From Micrococcaceae bacterium Sec5.1 (GTDB lineage Bacteria; Actinomycetota; Actinomycetes; Actinomycetales; Micrococcaceae), in assembly GCA_039636795.1 (NCBI GenBank), contig CP143430.1, positions 1,364,001-1,428,000 of the forward strand: a stretch of 64,000 nucleotides of DNA. The letters run 5' to 3'. The notes beneath the pieces are model-generated. The model saw nothing but the letters and a program-made list of their open reading frames with translations. It had not been told where the DNA came from and did no database searches. The number at the start of each line of letters is the position of its first letter. The stretch's first letter is position 1. Made by a program: the position numbers and the translations under genes. This document shows, piece after piece, positions 53,349-62,554 of this stretch.

Positions 53349-54509
53349 TCAGGTCAGGCGAAGGGCCCCGGCTGCTGGAGTCACAGTGAAGATGTCAGGG
53401 GCGGTGAAACCGCTCTCGGCGAAGGAACGCACGACGGCGTGACGCACCTGTTGCTCCTGGCCTACAGGGGTCAGGGCGATGGCGGAGCCGCCGAAACCCC
53501 CGCCCGTCATGCGGGCACCAATCGCGCCGTTGGCCCGGGAGGTCTCCACGGCGAGGTCGAGCTCGGGGCAGGAGATCTCGAAGTCGTCGCGCATGGACAC
53601 ATGGCTGGCGTCCAACAAGGCGCCAATGCTGGCAGGGCCTTGGCTGGTGAGGATTTCCACGGTCTGGAGTACGCGGTCGTTTTCTGTGACCACGTGCCGG
53701 ACCCTGCGAAGGGTTGTCTCATCCAGTAAGCCCGCGGCTTCCTCCAAGGATTCCACGCCGACGTCGCGCAGTGCTTTGACGCCGAGGATTTCGGCACCCA
53801 ACTCGCAGGAGGCGCGCTTGGAGGCGTAACCGCCGTCGGCGTGTGAATGCGACACCTTCGTGTCGATGACCAGCAGGACCAGGCCCGATGCCTCGGCGTC
53901 GAAGGGGACAAGGTCAACGTGCTGATCCCGGCAATCCAGGAACACAGCATGACCCTTGGCTCCGCGCAGAGAAGCGGATTGATCCATGATGCCGGTGGGT
54001 GCGCCGACGAACACGTTCTCAGCACGCTGGGTGGCGAGCACCAAGTCCTCAGCGCCGAGACCTGCGCCGGTGAGGTCGTTGAGGGCAGAAATGACGGCAC
54101 ATTCAATCGCGTGGGAGGAAGAGAGGCCCGCGCCCAGCGGAACGTCCGAATCGAGCAGCAGGTCAAAGCCGGGCACGTCGATGCCACGCTCTTTCAGGGC
54201 CCAGGCAACGCCGAGGGGGTAGCGTGACCAGCCCTGGCCGGATCCCGGTTCCAGGCTTGAAAGGTCCGCTTCCACCAAGCCATGACCTCCGAACAGGGAC
54301 AGCAGCCGCACCGTGGAGTCTGCACGGAGTCTGATGGCAACCTTGGCGGTCTTATCAATCGCGAACGGCAGGACGAATCCCTCGTTGTAATCCGTGTGTT
54401 CGCCGATCAGGTTCACGCGCCCCGGTGCCTGCCACACGCCGTCGGGACTCGAACCAAATGTCTCCTGAAAGCGGGCGGAAAGCACGCTGGTGTCAGTGGT
54501 GGTGGTCAT
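53349..54509 (-). CDS. galK: Galactokinase
   Basis: Phosphorylates galactose at C1, first step of the Leloir pathway. 386 residues, GHMP kinase fold. Galactokinase signature GRVNLIGEHTDYNEGFVLPF (about 28-47), ATP loop PLGAGLSSSHAIECA, and C-terminal MTGGGFGGSAIAL. Its start overlaps the galT stop by 4 bp, so galT-galK are one operon. Confidence 0.96.
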   Translation of the reverse strand: MTTTTDTSVLSARFQETFGSSPDGVWQAPGRVNLIGEHTDYNEGFVLPFAIDKTAKVAIRLRADSTVRLLSLFGGHGLVEADLSSLEPGSGQGWSRYPLGVAWALKERGIDVPGFDLLLDSDVPLGAGLSSSHAIECAVISALNDLTGAGLGAEDLVLATQRAENVFVGAPTGIMDQSASLRGAKGHAVFLDCRDQHVDLVPFDAEASGLVLLVIDTKVSHSHADGGYASKRASCELGAEILGVKALRDVGVESLEEAAGLLDETTLRRVRHVVTENDRVLQTVEILTSQGPASIGALLDASHVSMRDDFEISCPELDLAVETSRANGAIGARMTGGGFGGSAIALTPVGQEQQVRHAVVRSFAESGFTAPDIFTVTPAAGALRLT

Positions 54510-55666
54510 GCTCGGGTGCCTTCCAGGGTGTCGGCCAACCGTGTGGCGTCGGTGGTTGCAGCGACGTCGCGGAGTTGCTCCGCCACGGCTTCCGGGGTGG
54601 TGTCATTGATAAACGCTCCCATGGCTGCTTCAGAGCCGGCCAGGTACTTGAGCTTATCGGCGGCGCGGCGCGGTGAGGTCAGCTGCAGGTGCAACTGCCC
54701 CGCCGGGCGCAGGATCGGGTCCAGGGGTGCCTGGTGCCACGCGGAGATGTACGGCATGGGGGTGGGGTAGAGCGCATCAAGCCGCTTCAGCAGGTCAAGG
54801 TAGACATGCGAGAGCTCGTCCCGTTCTTCGCCCGTCAGGGCCGCGAGGTCAGGGACGCTGCGGTGGGGGACCAGGTGGATCTCCAAGGGCCAGCGTGCGG
54901 CGAAGGGCACGTAGGCGCTGAAGTGCTTGGCTTCCAGAACCATCCGGCTGCCATCCTCGCGTTCTGCCTTCAGGAGGGACGCGCCAAGCGTTTCTTTCGC
55001 GTCGACGTCGTCGTAGTACTTGCGGGCAACCGCGCCGAGGGTGGCCGCCCGGGGCGTGACGTAGGGGTAGGCGTAAATCTGGCCGTGGGGGTGGTGCAGG
55101 GTGACTCCGATATCGGCGCCCCGGTTCTCAAACGGGAAGACCTGCTTGATGCCGGGCAGGGCGCTCAATGCTTCTGTGCGCTGTGCCCAGGCTTCTATGA
55201 CGGTGCGGGCGCGGGTCTCTCCCAATTCCGCGAAGGATCCTGTGTGCTGGGGAGTAAAGGCCACAACTTCGCAGCGACCGAAGGCAGGCCCGGTGACGCC
55301 GTGGCCGGCGAATCCATGACCCGGGATCTGCGCGATGTCGCCCAGCGCAGGTCCCAGCGAGGGGAATCTGTTTTCAAACACCACGACGTCATAGTCGGAA
55401 GCCGGAATTTCCGAGGGATTCGCCGCTGTCGTGGGGCAGATAGGGCACTGGTCGGCCGGGGGGAGATGGGTGCGGCTTTGGCGGTGGGCGGCCACTGCTA
55501 CCCATTCGCCGGACAGGGCGTCGTACCTGACCTCGCCGGGCTCGCCACGGGCCGGAAGCTCGCGGTGGTCCACCAGCGAGTCCGGTGTGCGCTCAGGAGT
55601 TCCGGGGTCATCAAAGTAGATCAACTCACGGTTGTCAGCGAGGCGGGTGCGGGTCATACGGCTCAT
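54506..55666 (-). CDS. galT: Galactose-1-phosphate uridylyltransferase
   Basis: Exchanges UMP between UDP-glucose and galactose 1-phosphate. 386 residues from ATG 55666 (55657 also possible; the frame extends to 55693). Zinc-site cysteines in DQCPICPTT and the catalytic HPHGQIYAYPY near residue 190, with the later His pair in EIHLVPHRSV. First gene of galTK and divergent from an aldose epimerase, so all three Leloir-type functions cluster except galE. Confidence 0.94.
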   Translation of the reverse strand: MSRMTRTRLADNRELIYFDDPGTPERTPDSLVDHRELPARGEPGEVRYDALSGEWVAVAAHRQSRTHLPPADQCPICPTTAANPSEIPASDYDVVVFENRFPSLGPALGDIAQIPGHGFAGHGVTGPAFGRCEVVAFTPQHTGSFAELGETRARTVIEAWAQRTEALSALPGIKQVFPFENRGADIGVTLHHPHGQIYAYPYVTPRAATLGAVARKYYDDVDAKETLGASLLKAEREDGSRMVLEAKHFSAYVPFAARWPLEIHLVPHRSVPDLAALTGEERDELSHVYLDLLKRLDALYPTPMPYISAWHQAPLDPILRPAGQLHLQLTSPRRAADKLKYLAGSEAAMGAFINDTTPEAVAEQLRDVAATTDATRLADTLEGTRA

Positions 55667-55749
55667 GGGTCCATCATCCCACAAAGCAATCAAAAACGCA
55701 TAGTTTCAAACAAAAGCTAACATCCCTCATTCGCTGGGAACGGGACGGC
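55667..55749. promoter_or_regulatory. Divergent gal promoter region
   Basis: AT-rich 83 bp between galT and the epimerase gene, standing out in GC-rich surroundings. On the minus strand it has two related T-rich words, TTTTGTTTGA and TTTTTGATTG, 13 bases apart, similar to repeat operators of DeoR-family sugar regulators. No regulator gene is adjacent. Confidence 0.4.
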
Positions 55750-56718
55750 ATGCAGTACGGTATTGCCATGTCTGCCTCTTCCCCATCTGCCCAAAGCCCG
55801 CTCGAATCAGCACCCCGACGCTTCGCCACCGGCCGCCAATTCGAGCTTCGCCGGGACGATGCGCTCGCCATCGTGACCGAGCTCGCGGCAGGTCTTCGGC
55901 TGTACTCCCGCGGAGGCGTCCAACTCACCGAAACTTACGGTGACGCCGAGATTCCGCCAGGCGCCACGGGCATCACCCTCGCCCCGTGGGCCAACCGGGT
56001 GGAGGATGGTGTCTGGTATCTCAACGGCAAAAAGCAGCAGCTCGATATCACCGAGGTCTCGCGCAACAACGCCAGCCACGGACTGCTCCGCAATGCCGGT
56101 TACGCCCTGGTGGACGAGTCTGAGTTCTCCGTGACCCTTGAAGCTACCGTCTTCCCACAGCATGGCTACCCCTTCCTTGTCCGTCACCTCGTTCAGTATG
56201 AGCTCGACGAAAACCTGGACCTTCGCGTCTCGCAGACGATGGTCAACGATTCACAAGATGCTGCTCCCGTCGTCCTTGGCGCCCACCCCTATCTCCGGCT
56301 GGGCGAGGTAGCCCCTGAAGATTTGGTCCTGACGGTCAAGGCAGCCACCCGCCTGGTCGCGGACGAACGATTGATTCCACGCAGCACCGCTGCCGTGGAG
56401 GGAGATTTTGACCTTTCTTCAGGTCGCGCAGTGGGCAGTTTGGACATCGACGTCGCCTTGACGGACCTGACGTTCGACGGCGGCGTGGCCCGCCATACGC
56501 TGACCGCGCCGGATGGGCGCAGCGTGTCACTTGAGCAAGACCAGAACTGCCAATATGTCCACGTGTTCGTCACGGACACCTTCCCTGGCCGATCAAAAGT
56601 AGTCGCCATAGAGCCCATGACCGGTCCAGCCAACGCCTTTAACAGCGGGGATGGTTTGCGTTGGCTTGCGCCAGGGGGGACGTTGACCATGACGTGGGGG
56701 ATTACGGCCTCCCTCTAG
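55750..56718 (+). CDS. Aldose 1-epimerase (mutarotase) family protein
   Basis: Converts alpha- and beta-sugar anomers, which feeds galactose to galactokinase. 322 residues from ATG 55750; ATG 55768 would give 316. The beta-sandwich catalytic text is seen: GITLAPWANRVEDGVW (substrate Arg), NNASHGLLRNAGY (His), GAHPYLRLGE (second His), and near the end VAIEPMTGPANAFNSGDGL with catalytic Glu. Divergent from galTK and probably co-regulated. Confidence 0.9.
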   Translation: MQYGIAMSASSPSAQSPLESAPRRFATGRQFELRRDDALAIVTELAAGLRLYSRGGVQLTETYGDAEIPPGATGITLAPWANRVEDGVWYLNGKKQQLDITEVSRNNASHGLLRNAGYALVDESEFSVTLEATVFPQHGYPFLVRHLVQYELDENLDLRVSQTMVNDSQDAAPVVLGAHPYLRLGEVAPEDLVLTVKAATRLVADERLIPRSTAAVEGDFDLSSGRAVGSLDIDVALTDLTFDGGVARHTLTAPDGRSVSLEQDQNCQYVHVFVTDTFPGRSKVVAIEPMTGPANAFNSGDGLRWLAPGGTLTMTWGITASL

Positions 56719-56775
56719 GCCATGCGCGCGGCGGGCCGGTTTCCCATACGGGGCGGGCTGCGGAATTATGGGTTC

Positions 56776-58056
56776 ATGACGCCGACACCTGACGCCAAAT
56801 CACGTTCTGACCGACAAATTGCCCAAGACATTCCCTACGGAGTGCGCATTGCGGCTGCGTGGTCGTGGCGGCTGGGCCTGATCCTGCTGATGATCGGGGC
56901 CCTGGTCTGGTTGCTGGGCAAGGTCAGCTTCCTCATCATTCCGGTCATGGTCGCGGCACTGCTGGCCGGGCTCCTTTACCCAGTGGTGCTCTGGCTGCGC
57001 CAGCGGAATCTGCCCAACGGTGCGGCTGTGGCCATCACAGTGCTGGGTTTCATCGGGGTCATCGGGGGTGCCCTTGCGCTGGTCGGGAGGCAGCTGGTCT
57101 CAGGATTCGGGGAGCTTTGGACGGAGGCGCTGACGGGAATCCAGCAGATCCAGGACTGGCTCGCTGCCGGCCCCCTGCACCTGACGGCCGACCAAATTGA
57201 CCAGTACATTTCAGACGGCGTCACGGCCCTGCAGGACAACAGCAGCACCATCCTCAGCGGTGCCCTGTCCTTTGGCAGCACGGCCGGACACTTTGCCGCC
57301 GGCCTGGTCCTGGCCCTGTTTATCCTGATCTTTTTCCTGCTGGAAGGCAGCCGCATATGGGCGTTCCTGGTCCGGCTTCTGCCCAAGACAGCCCGGAGGG
57401 CCGCTGATGGTGCCGGACGCCGCGGCTGGACCTCCATGGTCAGCTATGTTCGGATCCAGATGTTCGTTGCCTTCGTGGACGCCGTGGGCATCGGAGCCGG
57501 TGCCGCGATCATCCAGGTTCCGCTTGCGCTTCCACTTGCGGTCCTGGTGTTCATTGGTTCGTTTATTCCCGTGGTGGGTGCGCTTGTTACCGGTGCGATC
57601 GCCGTGCTGCTGGCCCTTGTGGCGAACGGACCCGTGAATGCGCTGATCATGCTGGCCATCGTCCTGCTTGTCCAGCAGCTTGAAAGTCATATCCTGCAGC
57701 CGCTGGTTATGGGTAAGGCTGTGGCGCTTCATCCCGTGGCAGTCATCCTTTCAGTAGCTGCCGGATCCTATCTCGCGGGCATCCCCGGCGCGCTGTTCGC
57801 AGTGCCGCTGCTCGCCGTAGTAAACACGGCGGTTCGCTACATTGCCGGCCGGACGTGGGAACATGATGAAGGATTGGGCGCGGCCGAGCTGCAGCCTGGA
57901 GCCGCGCCGTCGGAAGCTGGTGGTGACTCCAACTTCAAGGAAGTCCACCTTCCGGGAGCCGGATCCCGCAGCGGCAGCAGCGCCGTCGGCAAAACCAAGA
58001 CCGCAGATAACACCTCCGTCCAGGAGCCTGCAGTTGACACCAACAAAGGAGAATAG
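56776..58056 (+). CDS. AI-2E (PerM) family transporter
   Basis: 426 residues from ATG 56776. Eight helices in the AI-2E pattern, with FIGSFIPVVGALVTGAIAVL and QQLESHILQPLVMGKAVALH, the conserved block of this family. A charged disordered tail of about 70 residues follows. Family members include sodium/proton antiporters and the autoinducer exporter TqsA; the substrate here is unknown. It lies 3 bp before ilvA and may be co-transcribed. Confidence 0.9.
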   Translation: MTPTPDAKSRSDRQIAQDIPYGVRIAAAWSWRLGLILLMIGALVWLLGKVSFLIIPVMVAALLAGLLYPVVLWLRQRNLPNGAAVAITVLGFIGVIGGALALVGRQLVSGFGELWTEALTGIQQIQDWLAAGPLHLTADQIDQYISDGVTALQDNSSTILSGALSFGSTAGHFAAGLVLALFILIFFLLEGSRIWAFLVRLLPKTARRAADGAGRRGWTSMVSYVRIQMFVAFVDAVGIGAGAAIIQVPLALPLAVLVFIGSFIPVVGALVTGAIAVLLALVANGPVNALIMLAIVLLVQQLESHILQPLVMGKAVALHPVAVILSVAAGSYLAGIPGALFAVPLLAVVNTAVRYIAGRTWEHDEGLGAAELQPGAAPSEAGGDSNFKEVHLPGAGSRSGSSAVGKTKTADNTSVQEPAVDTNKGE

Positions 58057-58059
58057 TCA

Positions 58060-59298
58060 GTGAATACCCTCGATACCCTGCCCGTCACGCTGGACGATGT
58101 CCTCAAGGCGCAGGAGCTGCTCGAGGGCATTATTACCAAGACTCCGGTGGAGTCGTCCCGTGCGCTGGGCAGCCTCGTGGGCGGCAAAGTTTTCTTCAAA
58201 TGCGAGAACCTGCAGCGTGCCGGATCCTTCAAGGTCCGCGGCGCGTACGTGCGGATGGCCCGCCTGACTGATGCCGAGAAGAAGCGCGGCGTGGTGGCTG
58301 CCTCTGCAGGCAACCACGCTCAGGGCGTAGCCGTAGCCGCGAAGAGCCTGGGCATCAACGCCCGCATTTATATGCCGCTCGGTGTCGCTCTGCCCAAGCT
58401 TGCAGCAACGCGCAGCCATGGTGCCGAAGTTATCCTGCACGGCCACAACGTGGATGAAGCACTGGCCGAAGCCCAGCGCTACGCCAACGAAACGGGCGCA
58501 GTCTTTGTGCACCCCTTTGACAACGTGGACGTCGTCGCGGGCCAGGGAACCATCGGGCTGGAGATCCTGGAACAGATCCCGGACGTAGACACCATCCTCA
58601 TGGGCGTGGGCGGCGGAGGGCTTCTTGCCGGCGTCGCGGTGGCGATCAAGGCCAGGGCCAAAGAGCTCGGACGCGAGATCCGGGTCATCGGGGTACAGGC
58701 GGAAAACGCTGCTGCCTACCCTCCGTCCCTCGCTGCAGACGCCTTGGTGCCGCTCAAAAAGGTTTCCACCATGGCCGACGGCATCGCAGTGGGACGCCCA
58801 GGGCAGCTCCCCTTCAGCATCATCCGCGAGCTCGTGGACGATGTTGTGACTGTGAGCGAGGATTCCCTTGCCCGGGCCCTGATCTTCCTGCTGGAACGGG
58901 CCAAGATGGTCGTGGAGCCGGCAGGGGCCGTGGGAGTAGCCGCGCTGATGGATGGCAAAATCGAAAACCCGGGGAACACCGCCGTCGTGCTTTCCGGTGG
59001 CAACATCGATCCGATGCTGATGCTCAAAGTTATCCAGCGTGGCCTCTCGGCCGCGGGCCGGTTCATGACGGTTCGAATGATGCTGGATGACCGCCCGGGC
59101 TCACTGGCGACTATTGCCCGCATCATTGCCGAAAACGACGCCAACGTCACGGGCCTTGACCACACGCGCCTGGGCGGCTCCATCAGCATGGGCGACGTCT
59201 CCATCACCATAAACCTGGAAACGAAAGGCCACGAACACGGCGAACAGGTCCTCGGCGCCTTGAGGGCCGAAGGCTTCCAGCCGATCGTGGTGCACTGA
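58060..59298 (+). CDS. ilvA: Threonine ammonia-lyase
   Basis: PLP enzyme turning threonine into 2-oxobutanoate and ammonia, first step toward isoleucine. 412 residues from a GTG with AAGGAG upstream. PLP Lys in RAGSFKVRGAYVRM, the phosphate-binding glycine loop GVGGGGLLAGVAVAI, and SAGNHAQGVAVAAK. Residues about 335-412 are one ACT domain (DDRPGSLATIARIIAENDAN). One ACT domain suggests either the catabolic TdcB-like or the short biosynthetic form. Confidence 0.93.
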   Translation: MNTLDTLPVTLDDVLKAQELLEGIITKTPVESSRALGSLVGGKVFFKCENLQRAGSFKVRGAYVRMARLTDAEKKRGVVAASAGNHAQGVAVAAKSLGINARIYMPLGVALPKLAATRSHGAEVILHGHNVDEALAEAQRYANETGAVFVHPFDNVDVVAGQGTIGLEILEQIPDVDTILMGVGGGGLLAGVAVAIKARAKELGREIRVIGVQAENAAAYPPSLAADALVPLKKVSTMADGIAVGRPGQLPFSIIRELVDDVVTVSEDSLARALIFLLERAKMVVEPAGAVGVAALMDGKIENPGNTAVVLSGGNIDPMLMLKVIQRGLSAAGRFMTVRMMLDDRPGSLATIARIIAENDANVTGLDHTRLGGSISMGDVSITINLETKGHEHGEQVLGALRAEGFQPIVVH

Positions 59299-59310
59299 CG
59301 GGAGTAGCAT

Positions 59311-59925
59311 ATGGTGCTCGAAACGCCTGACGGATCCAAGGCCGAGGCCAAGGAGACACTCGCGGGCCGAGCCAAGGGTGGCCTGCTGTTCATGGGCAGC
59401 TTCGTGATCCTGCTGTATGTGATCGAGTTCCTGAACACGCTGATGAGGCACGGCCTTAACAGTACTTTTGGACTTCGATCCCGCAGCGTGGACGGCGTGC
59501 TGGACATCCTGACGTTCCCGCTGCTTCACGCGAACCTCAACCATTTGCTGTCCAACACCCTGCCCCTCATCATCTTCGGCTTCGTGGTTTTCCTGGCCGG
59601 TATCAGGGTCTTCCTCACAGCTTTGGCCTTCAGCTGGCTGGGTTCGGGCCTGACCGTGTGGCTTATCGGTGGGGGAGGCGTGACAGTGGGGGCGTCAGGG
59701 CTGGTGTTCGGATTTTTCGCGTTCCTGCTGGTCAGGGGCTTCTTCAACAGGAGCTGGTGGCAGATTCTGTTATCCGTGGTGCTCTTCATGGCGTACGGCA
59801 GCATCCTCTTCGGGGTGCTGCCAACCGTCATGGGCTTTATTTCGTGGCAGGCGCATCTGGGCGGGGCCATTGGGGGGATCATCGCGGCCATCCTGTTGCG
59901 TCCCAAACCCCAGCCCGCCACCTGA
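59311..59925 (+). CDS. Rhomboid-family intramembrane serine protease
   Basis: 204 residues, six helices. The active-site Ser129 is in VGASGLVFGF and the His182 in QAHLGGAIGG, so the catalytic dyad is complete. The conserved HANLNHLLSNTLPL (73-86) supplies the oxyanion-region His/Asn. It cleaves membrane-bound substrates within or near their helix; targets are unknown. It starts 12 bp after ilvA. A 66-bp palindromic element starts exactly at its stop. Confidence 0.92.
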   Translation: MVLETPDGSKAEAKETLAGRAKGGLLFMGSFVILLYVIEFLNTLMRHGLNSTFGLRSRSVDGVLDILTFPLLHANLNHLLSNTLPLIIFGFVVFLAGIRVFLTALAFSWLGSGLTVWLIGGGGVTVGASGLVFGFFAFLLVRGFFNRSWWQILLSVVLFMAYGSILFGVLPTVMGFISWQAHLGGAIGGIIAAILLRPKPQPAT

Positions 59926-59991
59926 CCCAAGTAGGTCGCAGCACTGCGCGTTATGAGCCCTCAAAACGCGCTCTGCTGCGACTTAGTTGGG
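59926..59991. repeat. 66-bp palindromic element, copy 2
   Basis: The left half (CCCAAGTAGGTCGCAGCA and following) and the right half ending TAGTTGGG are inverted copies with a few mismatches. It has the same length and ends as the element at 20564-20629 and also shares the centre TGAGCnCTCA. It sits between the converging rhomboid and greA genes. Confidence 0.85.
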
Positions 59992-60000
59992 CACGCACAC

Positions 60001-60040
60001 GAAAAACGCCGGCCCACCCCGCGAAGGGGTGAACCGGCGT
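60001..60040 (-). terminator. greA: greA terminator
   Basis: ACGCCGG...CCGGCGT outer arms and CACCCC/GGGGTG inner arms form one stem; on the minus strand a run of T follows. It lies 18 bases beyond the greA stop. Confidence 0.88.
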
Positions 60041-60057
60041 CGGGTTCTTGGCGCTGC

Positions 60058-60552
60058 TTAGGCGACGTACGGCTTGGCGGAAACGATCTCCACCGGAATT
60101 ACCTTGCCGTTGGGGGCGGTGTAGCTGAGCTTGTCGCCCTCCTTGTGGCCGATGATGGAGGCACCCAGCGGAGACTTCTCGCTGAAGACATCGAGGTCGG
60201 AGTCGCCGGCGATCTCGCGTGAGCCGAGCAGGAATGTCTCTTCGTCCCCGGCGATGCGGGCAACAACCAACATGCCGGGCTCTACGATTCCGTCATCGGC
60301 AGGGGCTTCGCCAACCTGGGCATCGCGCAGGAGCGCGGTGAGCTGACGGATGCGGGCTTCAATCTTGCCCTGCTCTTCCTTGGCTGCGTGGTATCCGCCG
60401 TTTTCCTTGAGGTCGCCTTCTTGGCGGGCGGCTTCGATCTTCTGGACGATTTCCGCCCGGCCAGCGCCGGAAAGGTGGTCCAGCTCAGCCTTCAAGCGGT
60501 CGAAAGCTTCCTGGGTAAGCCAAGCTGCTGTGGCGCTGTTGGTGGTAGACAC
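60058..60552 (-). CDS. greA: Transcription elongation factor GreA
   Basis: Rescues backtracked RNA polymerase by stimulating transcript cleavage. 164 residues from a GTG at 60552 with AGGAG upstream (longer frames upstream are not coding). N-terminal coiled coil with the acidic tip at EGDLKENGGYHAAKEEQGK, which holds the Asp-x-x-x-Glu pair needed for cleavage. The C-terminal FKBP-like domain ends SPLGASIIGHKEGDKLSY. Own promoter in the 150-bp gap upstream. Confidence 0.95.
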   Translation of the reverse strand: MSTTNSATAAWLTQEAFDRLKAELDHLSGAGRAEIVQKIEAARQEGDLKENGGYHAAKEEQGKIEARIRQLTALLRDAQVGEAPADDGIVEPGMLVVARIAGDEETFLLGSREIAGDSDLDVFSEKSPLGASIIGHKEGDKLSYTAPNGKVIPVEIVSAKPYVA

Positions 60553-60703
60553 GGATTTCTCCTCTTGATCTGACAAAGCAAAGACCCCGCCGAGGTGGCC
60601 ACTCGTGGAACTCAGTAACCAACTTAACGGGGTGAAGGTTTCATCCATTGTAGTAAATCCTCTGGACGAACCCAAACTGGTTGAGTTGTGGGTCACACGA
60701 TTG

Positions 60704-61162
60704 TTATTTCCCGCTGTCCACGACCCAGCAATTATCCACTACGCCGGCGACCGCGGGGGACTCGGTTCTCAACACCGTGCGCTGGGCTGTTGTGCTCCCG
60801 CGATCGGCACCGTCCTTGGGCTCATTGGGGCCGATCACCACCACTTTCCAGCCCACCACTGCGAACTTGGAATCCATGGCCTTCACGGCGCATTTGGCAG
60901 TGGCTCCCGGGTATTTGGTGACTTGGTAGTCGACCTCTGCTTGGGTGCCATCGACAGTGCTGTAGCCGATGTCCTTGAAGGTCACCGGAGCCTGTGCAGA
61001 GGACGTTGCGACCCATGCCGCGAAGACAATTCCGAGGATCAGGGCCACGATGACGATGTTCCGCTTCGATGTGCGGGTCAAGCCGCGCTTTTGACCACCG
61101 TAGCGATTGGCTAGGCTGTTGCTTGCCGGTAGTTCGTTGGCCGATAGGTCCTCTGAAGTCAC
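60704..61162 (-). CDS. DUF4307-domain membrane protein
   Basis: 152 residues, one membrane helix (about 36-55, IVIVALILGIVFAAWVATS) after a hydrophilic start with RYGGQKRGL. The outer domain contains DIGYSTVDGTQAEVDYQVTK and the single-cysteine parts AKCAVKAMD and NCWVV, which could form a disulfide. DUF4307 has no known function, but in Actinobacteria it usually sits between greA and mca, as here. Confidence 0.9.
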   Translation of the reverse strand: MTSEDLSANELPASNSLANRYGGQKRGLTRTSKRNIVIVALILGIVFAAWVATSSAQAPVTFKDIGYSTVDGTQAEVDYQVTKYPGATAKCAVKAMDSKFAVVGWKVVVIGPNEPKDGADRGSTTAQRTVLRTESPAVAGVVDNCWVVDSGK

Positions 61163-61239
61163 CTATCCAGTTTAGTGCGGATCCCGGCACCTCCTGCACA
61201 GTCCTGATTTTGCACCATCCATGAAAGAGGAGCCGTCAA

Positions 61240-62145
61240 GTGACAGCGTCCAGCAGTTCCGAGCGGCAGCTGCGGCTGCTCGCCGTCCACGCTCATCCGG
61301 ACGATGAGTCCAGCAAGGGCGCGGCCACCATGGCGATGTATGCCGCTGCAGGGGTAGAGGTCATGGTCGCCACCTGCACTGATGGATCCCGGGGCGACAT
61401 CCAGAACCCCGGCATGGTGGACGCTCCGCACCCCAAGCGCGACATGGCAGGTGCCCGCCGGTTGGAAATGGCCAATGCGGCGGCCGTGCTTGGTATCCGG
61501 CAGCGCTGGCTTGGCTTCGTTGACTCTGGCCTGCCCGAGGGCGATCCCCTTCCGCCTCTCCCGCCGGGATGCTTTGCCCTGCAGCCATTGGAACGCGCTA
61601 CGGCTCCGCTGGTTCGTCTGGTCCGCGATTTCAAGCCCCATGTCATCATCAGCTACGACGAAAACGGCGGCTACCCCCACCCGGACCACATCATGGCCCA
61701 CAAGGTTGCCGTGGAGGCGTTCGAGTCAGCGGGCGACGCCTCACGCTTTCCCGGAACAGGGGAGCCCTGGGCGCCCAGCAAGCTCTACTACGATCGCGCC
61801 TTCAGCCCCGAACGCTTCCGTGCACTGCACTTTGCGCTGGAAGAGGCCGGGCTGCAGTCGCCGTATGCTGAGCGGCTCGCGGCGTGGCTTGAAGCAGATG
61901 CCGAGGGCCACACTCCTCCTGCTCCCGCGCACCAGACCACCACGCAGGTGGACTGCGGCGACTTCTTCGAGGCGCGCGACGACGCTCTCCGGGCGCATCG
62001 GACGCAGATCGATCCCATGGGCTTCTTCTTTGCGGTCTCACCTGACTTGCAGCGTACGGCGTGGCCTTGGGAGGACTACACGCTGATCAAGTCCAGGGTG
62101 TCTACGGAGTTGCCGGAAAAGGACCTGTTTGCGGGGCTAAGATAG
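61240..62145 (+). CDS. mca: Mycothiol S-conjugate amidase
   Basis: Zinc amidase that cleaves mycothiol-toxin conjugates, releasing mercapturic acids for export. 301 residues from a GTG. Zinc motif HAHPDDES (17-24), later HPDHIMAHKVAVEAF. The residues GSRGDIQNPGM and LGIRQRWLGFVDSGLPEG match Mca better than its relative MshB. It implies that the host makes mycothiol. Confidence 0.93.
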   Translation: MTASSSSERQLRLLAVHAHPDDESSKGAATMAMYAAAGVEVMVATCTDGSRGDIQNPGMVDAPHPKRDMAGARRLEMANAAAVLGIRQRWLGFVDSGLPEGDPLPPLPPGCFALQPLERATAPLVRLVRDFKPHVIISYDENGGYPHPDHIMAHKVAVEAFESAGDASRFPGTGEPWAPSKLYYDRAFSPERFRALHFALEEAGLQSPYAERLAAWLEADAEGHTPPAPAHQTTTQVDCGDFFEARDDALRAHRTQIDPMGFFFAVSPDLQRTAWPWEDYTLIKSRVSTELPEKDLFAGLR

Positions 62146-62254
62146 GTGTTGCCACCAGTTTCTATCGTTTGTAGAAATCGTCGGCGGCCATCGAACAGCC
62201 CAACTTCATGCTGAAGCCTGCCGACATGCATCAGCTCCCATAGAAGGTTTGAAC

Positions 62255-62554
62255 GTGCACCACTTGATCCTCGCCTTGACCGTCAGTCCGTCGCCGGACC
62301 CCACCGGGACGCTGCGCCCTGGCCTGTCTGAGGACCAGGTGACGCCCGGGACCTGGGGCTTCGTCCTCACGGCCTTCGTCGTCATCCTCTCGACGTTCCT
62401 CATCGTGGACATGGTTCGCCGTATCCGCAGGGTTCGGTACCGTGCGCAGGTGGAGGAGGCACGCTTGGCCACAGAAGCCGGAACCCTTGATAATGCGGGC
62501 GGCGACGCCGGCACCACGGATGAGAACGGCGATGCCGCTCCCGGAAGCCGCTAG
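62255..62554 (+). CDS. Small hypothetical membrane protein
   Basis: 99 residues from the GTG at 62255, seven bases after AGAAGG; the TTG at 62249 is too close to that site. One membrane helix (about 30-52, [19 protein letters not shown]) follows a short N-terminal part that may be outside. A basic stretch (RRIRRVRYR) and an acidic Gly-rich tail come next. Conserved-looking next to mca and the DUF255 gene, but no function known. Its end overlaps the next gene by 23 bp. Confidence 0.72.
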   Translation: MHHLILALTVSPSPDPTGTLRPGLSEDQVTPGTWGFVLTAFVVILSTFLIVDMVRRIRRVRYRAQVEEARLATEAGTLDNAGGDAGTTDENGDAAPGSR